Assembly: GCF_000982825.1 (NCBI RefSeq)
Contig: NZ_CP011047.1
Span: forward strand, 434,001 to 498,000
Origin: Cronobacter sakazakii
Lineage (GTDB): Bacteria > Pseudomonadota > Gammaproteobacteria > Enterobacterales > Enterobacteriaceae
DNA: 64,000 bases
Direction: 5' to 3'
Numbering within the stretch: the first letter of the stretch is position 1; each line of letters starts with the position of its first letter. Both the position numbers and the translations under genes were made by a program. Under the pieces are notes generated by a model. The model did no database searches. It was not told the DNA's origin and was given only the letters and a program-made list of their open reading frames with translations. Positions 1-6,895 of this stretch are shown piece by piece.

Positions 1-4
1 CCCA

Positions 5-24
5 AAGACCACCGCTGTGGTCTT
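5..24 (-). terminator. Hairpin downstream of the leftmost gene
   Basis: Perfect 8-bp stem (AAGACCAC / GTGGTCTT) with a CGCT loop, about 25 bp beyond the stop codon of the minus-strand gene at 50-1590. The T tract that follows on the minus strand is short, so this is a weak or candidate terminator. Confidence 0.45.
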
Positions 25-49
25 CAGGTATAGGATTTAAAGAACGAAC

Positions 50-1590
50 TCAGTCCGGAAACGTATCACTATCTTCTGTAACGTCCGCTTTCTCTGGTAA
101 CATTCTGTTTTTAATATACTGTGAATTCCTGCAGATGAGAGGAAAAATCTCCGAGTTATTCATTATACAACTCGTTGCCGTACGGGCGTCCTCCGGAGAC
201 CATGATGAAAATGAAAACGTCTGACGGTCAAGCCATTGAGACAATAATACATTATCAACAGAAGCGCTAAACAGCGCCGCAATAGCCCTGCGTTCAACGG
301 CCTTCTCAGGTTCAATAAACGACAACTCATTATGAAAACGGGTAATAATCGCAATACGGCTGTCAATACGAATATGTCTTTCAAGTAAGACATCGTGCAA
401 CTCATCAAGTACAGTCTCTCTCTGGGTATCGTCGAGGCAAGACCACAGAAAATGAATGTTCTCGGCATTTGTGACAACGTCTGGCTCTGCATCACGGAAC
501 CATGATGCAAAGATACCCACACTACCTTCCATCCGGATATGCTGCCCCTGAAGTTGCATTTGTTCAAGGATAAAGCGCATGTTCACAGGAAGAACCGTAA
601 AACACTCAATAAGCCTTTCAGAAGAACTAAATACTCCACATGCCAGGGCGTTCAGCTTTTTCTTCAAAATATCAAACTGCTCACCTGACTGATATACGTC
701 ATGGAGAAATACTGGACCCATAGCATTCACATCAGACTCAATTATTTTCTCTGACAGTGCTTTTTGACGCTCTCGCACAAATATTAAAAGAGAGGTTGCA
801 TTTGTAGCTTCTTTGATGACGTCATACTGACCTTTAACAAAGCTCAGGACAGGTATATTCACCAGAAGACCTAAATCAACAATCCTGCCAACAGCATTTT
901 TGATGTACGGCAGAACATTTTTATCCTTAAGTGCTATAAAGATACTCTCGGCAGTACGTAGATAACGAAGATATGCAGCCAAAGCCAGGTCAAACCGTTC
1001 CTCACCAATATGTTCACTGTACGACTCGATACCGGCATAGTTACCATGGAGCACCATGTGAGCAACAGCCTGTGCAGCAAATTCCGCAGGGAAGAGATTC
1101 CTCGTCGCCGTATTATTAAGATAATATTGATTTAAAACATTATTATTCCAGTCCGGGCTCAGAACAATTTTTCTGAAATGGATAACGTCCTCAACAACCT
1201 GACGATTTTTAAGCGTCATTATTGCAGAGCTAACCTGAGCCCCACCTGTACCATCATTCTTTCCAATTACGTTCTGTACCGCCTTCGATGCAATATTGAT
1301 ATGCCGGATAATTCCCGGATTAAAAAGGTCTATCTGAGGTTGCTCAGCTCCATAGCGTAACATCTCCTCCCGACCGTGATTTCCGATATCTAGTGTGCCA
1401 ATTTTCAGGTTTGACAAGGTCTCTTCATTATTGACAAGGTATTCCACATAAAATACGCCATCTACAAAATTCTCCATTTTATTCAGTAGTGATTCACCGG
1501 CCAGAACAGAGTATGAATCAGCTTCCTGCAGCAACGTCTTCGTGGATTCAGCCTCCAATTTTTCTGAATCCTGAATTTCATCAAGTTTAC
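50..1590 (-). pseudogene. Unknown protein, 5' end removed by IS903
   Basis: I do not recognise this protein. The reading frame is open from the IS903 boundary at 1590 down to the TGA at 50, about 513 codons. The first possible start inside it is a TTG at 1558 (502 aa), but the frame continues upstream (residues KLDEIQDSEK) straight to the IS903 end, so the true N-terminus has probably been lost. The product looks soluble: there is no signal peptide, no clear membrane segment and no Cys cluster, and it seems mostly helical with many charged residues. No catalytic motif stands out. It may belong to the island backbone rather than to the E. coli-like cargo to its right. Whether the remnant is expressed is unknown. 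Confidence 0.6.
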
Positions 1591-2647
1591 GGCTTTGTTG
1601 AATAAATCAGATTTCGGGTAAGTCTCCCCCGTAGCGGGTTGTGTTTTCAGGCAATACGCACGCTTTCAGGCATACCTGCTTTCGTCATTTTGTTCAGCGC
1701 TCGTACCAGGGCCATAGCCTCTGCAACCTGACCATCGTAGTCACGCAGTGTCAGTGAACCTCCGAACAGCTGTTTTACCCGGTACATCGCCGTTTCCGCT
1801 ATCGAGCGACGGTTATAATCTGTTGTCCATTTCCACCGCGCATTACTCCCGGTCAGCCGCTGATTCGCAACAGCACGGTTACGGTCTGCATATTCACCGG
1901 GCCAGTAACCCGCGCCTTTTCGGGGCGGGATAAGCGCGCTGATTTTCTTACGCCGCAGTTCATCGTGACAGAGCCGGGTGTCGTAAGCGCCGTCTGCCGA
2001 TGCTGCCCTGATTTTTCTGTGAGTCTGCCGGATAAGACCCGGGAAGGCTTCTGAGTCCGTCACATTGTTCAGCGACAGGTCTGCACAGATGATTTCATGT
2101 GTGTTGCTGTCAACTGCCAGATGCAACTTTCGCCAGATACGGCGGCGTTCCTGGCCATGTTTTTTGACTTTCCATTCGCCTTCACCAAAGACCTTCAGCC
2201 CGGTGGAATCAATCACCAGATGCGCGATTTCACCCCGGGTGGGCGTTTTGAAACTGACATTAACCGACTTTGCGCGCTTGCTGACACTGGTGTAATCCGG
2301 GCAGCGCAACGGAACATTCATCAGTGTAAAAATGGAATCAATAAAACCCTGTGCAGCCCGCAGGGTCAACCTGAACACGCGTTTAATGACCAGAACGGTG
2401 GTGATGGCGAGATCAGAATAGCGCTGAGGTCTTCCCCGTGATGAAGGCGTTGCCGACTCATACCAGGCCTGAATAGCTTCATCATCCAGCCAGAAAGTTA
2501 TGGAGCCACGGTTGATGAGGGCTTTATTGTAGGTGGGCCAGTTGGTGATTTTGAACTTTTGCTTTGCCACGGAACGGTCTGCGTTGTCGGGAAGATGCGT
2601 GATCTGATCCTTCAACTCAGCAAAAGTTCGATTTATTCAACAAAGCC
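1591..2647 (-). mobile_element. IS903 (IS5 family), complete
   Basis: The element is 1057 bp, the expected IS903 length, bounded by 18-bp perfect inverted repeats (GGCTTTGTTGAATAAATC at 1591 and its complement ending at 2647). It carries one transposase gene on the minus strand. The flanking 9-mers (caagtttac and aaacagaag) do not match, so there is no target duplication. It joins a truncated gene on the left to an IS1 stump on the right, which suggests an adjacent deletion or recombination after insertion. Confidence 0.93.
1647..2615 (-). CDS. IS903 transposase
   Basis: DDE transposase of the IS5 family, 322 aa, which cuts and joins the IS903 ends. The first catalytic Asp lies in LVIDSTGLKV, the second in ASADGAYDT, and the Glu in the C-terminal RRSIAETAMYRVKQL signature (Y/R...E...K). 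The N-terminal part contains the DNA-binding region. Length and sequence look intact, so this is probably a functional transposase. It starts with ATG about 32 bp inside the right inverted repeat and fills most of the element, as usual for IS903. Confidence 0.95.
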   Translation of the reverse strand: MKDQITHLPDNADRSVAKQKFKITNWPTYNKALINRGSITFWLDDEAIQAWYESATPSSRGRPQRYSDLAITTVLVIKRVFRLTLRAAQGFIDSIFTLMNVPLRCPDYTSVSKRAKSVNVSFKTPTRGEIAHLVIDSTGLKVFGEGEWKVKKHGQERRRIWRKLHLAVDSNTHEIICADLSLNNVTDSEAFPGLIRQTHRKIRAASADGAYDTRLCHDELRRKKISALIPPRKGAGYWPGEYADRNRAVANQRLTGSNARWKWTTDYNRRSIAETAMYRVKQLFGGSLTLRDYDGQVAEAMALVRALNKMTKAGMPESVRIA

Positions 2648-2715
2648 AAACAGAAGCCACTGGAGCACCTCAAAAACACCATCATACACTAAATCAGTAA
2701 GTTGGCAGCATCACC
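2648..2715 (-). mobile_element. IS1 left-end stump
   Basis: 68 bp identical to the left-end segment of the IS1 copies at 28675-29440 and 54633-55400, ending with the terminal TTGGCAGCATCACC. The rest of this IS1 has been replaced by IS903. Its outer end faces rclA, so it fixes the left edge of the rclA fragment. Confidence 0.9.
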
Positions 2716-2730
2716 TTTTGCGTCTATAGT
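2702..2730 (+). promoter_or_regulatory. Candidate IS1/rclA hybrid promoter
   Basis: A -35-like TTGGCA (2702-2707) lies inside the IS1 terminal repeat and a -10-like TATAGT (2725-2730) in the rclA leader, separated by exactly 17 bp. The start codon of rclA is 38 bp further on. The native upstream region with the divergent regulator gene rclR is absent. Constitutive or altered rclA expression from this hybrid is an inference. Confidence 0.5.
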
Positions 2731-2768
2731 CATGATGTCAAATGAACGCGTTTCGACAGGAAATCATC

Positions 2769-4094
2769 ATGAATAAATATCAGGCAGTTATTATTGGTTT
2801 TGGCAAGGCTGGAAAAACATTAGCCGTCACGCTGGCAAAAGCAGGTTGGCGTGTGGCTCTCATCGAACAATCAAATGCAATGTATGGCGGGACCTGTATT
2901 AATATCGGCTGTATCCCAACCAAAACATTGGTTCATGACGCACAGCAGCACACAGATTTTGTCCGTGCCATACAGCGTAAAAATGAAGTGGTTAATTTTT
3001 TACGTAATAAGAATTTTCATAATCTTGCGGATATGCCCAATATCGACGTGATCGACGGCCAGGCGGAGTTTATCAATAATCATAGCCTGCGTGTTCATCG
3101 GCCTGAGGGAAATTTGGAGATTCATGGCGAGAAAATTTTTATTAATACCGGTGCACAAGCCGTGGTTCCGCCAATTCCTGGAATTACCACCACGCCTGGT
3201 GTATATGACAGCACCGGATTACTTAATCTAAAAGAATTGCCTGGGCATTTAGGTATTTTGGGCGGCGGATATATTGGCGTTGAGTTCGCCTCTATGTTCG
3301 CTAATTTTGGCAGCAAAGTAACCATTTTAGAGGCAGCTTCGCTGTTTTTGCCTCGGGAAGATCGGGATATTGCTGATAATATCGCGACGATTTTACGCGA
3401 TCAGGGCGTCGATATTATCCTCAATGCCCATGTGGAGCGAATCAGTCACCATGAAAATCAAGTGCAAGTGCATAGCGAGCACGCCCAACTGGCGGTGGAT
3501 GCACTGTTAATAGCTTCCGGTCGTCAACCGGCTACCGCTTCGTTACATCCAGAAAATGCCGGTATCGCAGTAAACGAGCGCGGGGCAATTGTCGTTGACA
3601 AGCGATTACATACCACCGCAGACAATATTTGGGCGATGGGAGATGTTACCGGCGGGCTGCAATTTACTTACATATCACTGGATGATTACCGCATTGTACG
3701 TGATGAGTTACTGGGTGAAGGCAAACGTAGTACTGATGATCGGAAAAATGTGCCTTATTCCGTATTTATGACACCGCCCCTGTCCAGGGTTGGTATGACA
3801 GAAGAACAAGCCAGAGAGAGTGGTGCTGATATTCAGGTGGTGACATTGCCTGTAGCTGCAATTCCGCGCGCCAGAGTGATGAACGATACCCGTGGGGTAT
3901 TAAAAGCGATTGTTGATAATAAAACCCAACGTATATTAGGGGCATCACTGCTGTGTATTGACTCCCACGAGATGATCAATATAGTGAAAATGGTGATGGA
4001 TGCCGGGCTGCCTTATAGCATATTACGCGATCAGATATTTACTCATCCGTCGATGAGCGAATCACTCAATGATCTATTTTCATTAGTCAAATAA
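2769..4094 (+). CDS. rclA: RclA, cupric reductase of hypochlorite stress
   Basis: Flavin disulfide reductase of 441 aa, almost identical to E. coli RclA (YkgC), which reduces Cu(II) with NAD(P)H and protects against reactive chlorine. The N-terminal FAD-binding motif is GFGKAG (residues 10-15), followed by the redox pair C43/C48 in GGTCINIGC. The second nucleotide-binding motif is GGGYIG, and the C-terminal dimer domain contains FTHPSMSE. I chose the ATG at 2769 because it gives the E. coli length; the frame is open 27 bp further upstream. In E. coli the gene is followed by rclB and rclC and controlled by RclR. Here it stands alone between IS1 ends, an isolated E. coli-derived fragment. Confidence 0.96.
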   Translation: MNKYQAVIIGFGKAGKTLAVTLAKAGWRVALIEQSNAMYGGTCINIGCIPTKTLVHDAQQHTDFVRAIQRKNEVVNFLRNKNFHNLADMPNIDVIDGQAEFINNHSLRVHRPEGNLEIHGEKIFINTGAQAVVPPIPGITTTPGVYDSTGLLNLKELPGHLGILGGGYIGVEFASMFANFGSKVTILEAASLFLPREDRDIADNIATILRDQGVDIILNAHVERISHHENQVQVHSEHAQLAVDALLIASGRQPATASLHPENAGIAVNERGAIVVDKRLHTTADNIWAMGDVTGGLQFTYISLDDYRIVRDELLGEGKRSTDDRKNVPYSVFMTPPLSRVGMTEEQARESGADIQVVTLPVAAIPRARVMNDTRGVLKAIVDNKTQRILGASLLCIDSHEMINIVKMVMDAGLPYSILRDQIFTHPSMSESLNDLFSLVK

Positions 4095-4104
4095 ACTCAA
4101 AATC

Positions 4105-4132
4105 AGACGCCAGAACAAATATTCTGGCGTCT
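4105..4132 (+). terminator. Hairpin after rclA
   Basis: Perfect 11-bp stem (AGACGCCAGAA / TTCTGGCGTCT) with a 6-nt loop, 10 bp after the rclA stop codon. No strong T tract follows, so this may be a processing or rho-independent-like end. Confidence 0.55.
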
Positions 4133-4271
4133 CAGAGAAAAGAATCTTATTAATTCTCTGTTACTCTATAACTTCTTAATCACTTCATTGATGGTATTTT
4201 ATATGTTTAAAAAATCGGTGATGCTGCCAACTTAATGATTTAGTGTATGATGGTGTTTTTGAGGTGCTCCA

Positions 4272-4547
4272 GTGGCTTCTGTTTCTATCAGCTGTCCCTC
4301 CTGTTCAGCTACTGACGGGGTGGTGCGTAACGGCAAAAGCACCGCCGGACATCAGCGCTATCTCTGCTCTCACTGCCGTAAAACATGGCAACTGCAGTTC
4401 ACTTACACCGCTTCTCAACCCGGTACGCACCAGAAAATCATTGATATGGCCATGAATGGCGTTGGATGCCGGGCAACCGCCCGCATTATGGGCGTTGGCC
4501 TCAACACGATTTTACGTCACTTAAAAAACTCAGGCCGCAGTCGGTAA
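4272..4547 (+). CDS. insA: IS1 InsA
   Basis: 91-aa IS1 protein that binds the IS ends and represses transposition; with a -1 frameshift onto insB it would form the InsAB' transposase. The N-terminal zinc-finger Cys pairs (CPSC, CSHC) and the helix-turn-helix with [11 protein letters not shown] are present. The protein is identical to that of copy 2. Since insB is broken here, only the InsA repressor function should remain. Confidence 0.92.
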
Positions 4548-4967
4548 CCTCGCGCATACAGCCGGGCAGTGACGTCATCGTCTGCGCGGAAATGGACGAA
4601 CAGTGGGGATACGTCGGGGCTAAATCGCGCCAGCGCTGGCTGTTTTACGCGTATGACAGGCTCCGGAAGACGGTTTGCGCACGTATTCGGTGAACGCACT
4701 ATGGCGACGCTGGGGCGTCTTATGAGCCTGCTGTCACCCTTTGACGTGGTGATATGGATGACGGATGGCTGGCCGCTGTATGAATCCCGCCTGAAGGGAA
4801 AGCTGCACGTAATCAGCAAGCGATATACGCAGCGAATTGAGCGGCATAACCTGAATCTGAGGCAGCACCTGGCACGGCTGGGACGGAAGTCGCTGTCGCT
4901 CACAAAATCGGTGGAGCTGCATGACAAAGTCATCGGGCATTATCTGAACATAAAACACTATCAATAA
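4466..4967 (+). pseudogene. insB: IS1 insB, frameshifted
   Basis: The insB frame starts normally ([16 protein letters not shown]) but a missing dinucleotide near 4674 (GACGGTTTGCGCAC where the intact copy has GACGGTTGTTGCGCAC) shifts the frame, ending at 4693. The remaining DDE part (TMATLGRLMSLLSPFDVV through HYLNIKHYQ) is only readable in another frame to 4967. No active transposase is expected. Confidence 0.92.
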
Positions 4968-5095
4968 TTTTGAGTCATTACCCAGTTAGCAATAACCCCC
5001 GCTTGCGGGGGCCATACCCACCAGGAGCAAACGCAGAAAGCCCGAGATACTTCTGCTGTACCGGGGGCTGGCGACATTTCAGGCAACACTCATAG

Positions 5096-5135
5096 TTGAC
5101 ATCCTCCCCGCCCTAAAGGGCGGGGAGGATGTCAA
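5096..5135. other. Perfect 18-bp hairpin, possible IS200/IS605-type end
   Basis: TTGACATCCTCCCCGCCC is followed by the 4-nt loop TAAA and its perfect complement. Hairpins ending in GGGAGGATGTCAA are typical of the ends of tnpB-carrying IS200/IS605-family elements, but no tnpA or tnpB is present here. It could also serve as a terminator. Within 4983-5337 there is also a small GC-rich hairpin (CCCCCGCttGCGGGGG near 4997) and the fecI control region; I see no gene. Confidence 0.55.
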
Positions 5136-5274
5136 TAATAGCAGACCACATCATGATGTCATTCTGACCGACAGATGCCAGAAGCAGAGGATCCATCCCA
5201 TTTTATACCTACCTTATAACACTTAGAAAAACAACATGTTAAAAATGTTTATTGGAAACAATTTTATTTCCAAT

Positions 5275-5293
5275 TGTAATGATAACCATTCTC
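5275..5293 (+). promoter_or_regulatory. Fur box upstream of fecI
   Basis: TGTAATGATAACCATTCTC matches the 19-bp Fur consensus (GATAATGATAATCATTATC) at 15 positions. It lies about 45 bp before the fecI start, where E. coli fecIR is repressed by Fur-Fe(II). Hence fecIR should be iron-regulated as in E. coli. Confidence 0.8.
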
Positions 5294-5337
5294 ATATTAA
5301 TATGGCTACGTGATAATTAACTTTTGATGCACTCCGC

Positions 5338-5859
5338 ATGTCTGACCGTGCCACTTCCACAGCTTCCTTAACGTTCGAGTCGCTTTATGGCACCCATCAC
5401 GGCTGGTTGAAAAGTTGGCTGACGCGCAAACTCCAGTCTGCCTTTGATGCAGATGACATTGCCCAGGACACTTTTTTGCGGGTAATGAGCAGCGAAACGC
5501 TCTCGACGATCCGCGATCCTCGCTCTTTCCTGTGCACTATCGCCAAACGCGTGATGGTGGACCTGTTTCGCCGAAACGCGCTGGAAAAAGCGTATCTGGA
5601 GATGCTGGCGCTTATGCCGGAGGGGGTAGCGCCTTCACCTGAGGAACGCGAAAGCCAGCTCGAGACCCTACAACTCGTCGACAGCATGCTGGACGGGCTA
5701 AACGGAAAAACACGTGAAGCGTTTCTGCTTTCGCAACTGGATGGCCTGACATACAGCGAGATTGCGCACAAACTCGGTGTTTCCGTCAGCTCCGTGAAAA
5801 AATACGTGGCGAAAGCCGTCGAGCACTGCCTGCTGTTTCGTCTGGAGCATGGGTTATGA
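5338..5859 (+). CDS. fecI: FecI, ECF sigma factor for ferric citrate uptake
   Basis: 173-aa extracytoplasmic-function sigma factor that directs RNA polymerase to the fecA promoter when activated by FecR. Region 2 contains DADDIAQDTFLRVM (core binding and -10 contact), and region 4 ends with the helix-turn-helix LTYSEIAHKLGVSVSSVKKYV. Length equals E. coli FecI. The gene begins about 45 bp after a Fur box and overlaps fecR by 4 bp (ATGA), so the pair is translationally coupled. Together with fecR and fecABCDE it forms a complete ferric-dicitrate system. Confidence 0.97.
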   Translation: MSDRATSTASLTFESLYGTHHGWLKSWLTRKLQSAFDADDIAQDTFLRVMSSETLSTIRDPRSFLCTIAKRVMVDLFRRNALEKAYLEMLALMPEGVAPSPEERESQLETLQLVDSMLDGLNGKTREAFLLSQLDGLTYSEIAHKLGVSVSSVKKYVAKAVEHCLLFRLEHGL

Positions 5860-6809
5860 ATCCTTCGTTAACCGATTCCCGCCGTCAGGCGCTGCGTTCA
5901 GCTTCCCACTGGTATGCCGTGCTAAGCGGCGAGCGCGTCAGCCCACAACAGGAAGCGCGCTGGCAACAGTGGTATGAACAGGATCAGGATAACCAGTGGG
6001 CCTGGCAGCAGGTTGAAAACCTGCGCAACCAGCTTGGCGGTGTGCCTGGCGACGTTGCCAGCCGGGCGCTGCACGATACCCGCCTCACCCGCCGTCACGT
6101 GATGAAAGGATTACTGCTGTTGCTCGGCGCTGGCGGAGGCTGGCAACTCTGGCAGTCGGAAACCGGCGAAGGTCTGCGGGCAGATTACCGCACCGCCAAA
6201 GGCGCAGTCAGCCGTCAGCAACTGGAAGATGGCTCCCTGCTCACGCTGAATACCCAAAGCGCGGCGGATGTGCGTTTTGATGCGCATCAGCGCACCGTCC
6301 GGCTCTGGTACGGTGAAATCGCCATTACTACCGCGAAAGATGCGCAGCAACGCCCCTTCCGCGTCCTGACCCGTCAGGGCCAACTCACCGCTTTAGGGAC
6401 AGAATTTACCGTCCGCCAGCAGGATAATTTCACGCAGCTTGACGTGCAGCAGCACGCCGTGGAAGTGCTTCTCGCCAGTGCCCCCGCGCAAAAACGCATC
6501 GTGAACGCTGGTGAAAGCCTGCAGTTCAGCGCCTCTGAGTTTGGCGCAGTGAAACCGCTGGATGACGAGAGTACAAGCTGGACGAAGGGCATCCTGAGCT
6601 TCAGCGATAAACCGCTGGGTGAGGTGATAGCCACGCTAAGCCGTTACCGCAACGGCGTGCTGCGCTGCGATCCCGCCGTTGCCGGGCTGCGCCTGAGCGG
6701 GACGTTCCCGCTGAAAAATACCGATGCGATCCTGAACGTTATCGCTCAAACGCTTCCCGTTAAAATTCAGTCTATTACGCGGTACTGGATAAACATTTCA
6801 CCGCTGTAA
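5856..6809 (+). CDS. fecR: FecR, transmembrane regulator of FecI
   Basis: 317-aa inner-membrane protein that carries the signal from FecA in the outer membrane to FecI in the cytoplasm. The N-terminal cytoplasmic domain (about residues 1-80) binds FecI. A single membrane segment follows near residues 86-100 (GLLLLLGAGGG), and the periplasmic FecR domain occupies the rest and contacts the FecA N-terminal domain. Size and gene order match E. coli. Start overlaps the fecI stop. No damage seen. Confidence 0.96.
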   Translation: MNPSLTDSRRQALRSASHWYAVLSGERVSPQQEARWQQWYEQDQDNQWAWQQVENLRNQLGGVPGDVASRALHDTRLTRRHVMKGLLLLLGAGGGWQLWQSETGEGLRADYRTAKGAVSRQQLEDGSLLTLNTQSAADVRFDAHQRTVRLWYGEIAITTAKDAQQRPFRVLTRQGQLTALGTEFTVRQQDNFTQLDVQQHAVEVLLASAPAQKRIVNAGESLQFSASEFGAVKPLDDESTSWTKGILSFSDKPLGEVIATLSRYRNGVLRCDPAVAGLRLSGTFPLKNTDAILNVIAQTLPVKIQSITRYWINISPL

Positions 6810-6810
6810 G

Positions 6811-6837
6811 AAAAATAATTCTCATTTCGATTGTCCT
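6811..6837 (+). promoter_or_regulatory. FecI-dependent fecA promoter
   Basis: The sequence before fecA closely resembles the E. coli fecA promoter: a GAAAAAT-type -35 region near 6811-6816 and TGTCCT at 6832-6837, spaced by 15 bp, about 60 bp before the fecA start. It would drive fecABCDE when FecI is active. The exact element boundaries come from memory of the E. coli promoter. Confidence 0.65.
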
Positions 6838-6895
6838 TTTTACCCTTCTCGTTCGACTCATAGCTGAACACAACAAAAATGATGATGGAGAAGGT

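Larger units (their letters stand above)
4217..4982 (+). mobile_element. IS1 copy 1, defective
   Basis: 766 bp, 2 bp shorter than the intact IS1 at 54633-55400. A 2-bp deletion near 4674 breaks insB. The terminal repeats also differ from the usual IS1 ends: one substitution in the left end and two in the right end (the outermost GGTAATGACTC is followed by AAAA instead of CAAC). There is no target duplication (taaaaaatc left, cagttagca right). It forms the left border of the fec-ars-lac region, opposite in orientation to copy 2 at 28675. Confidence 0.95.
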
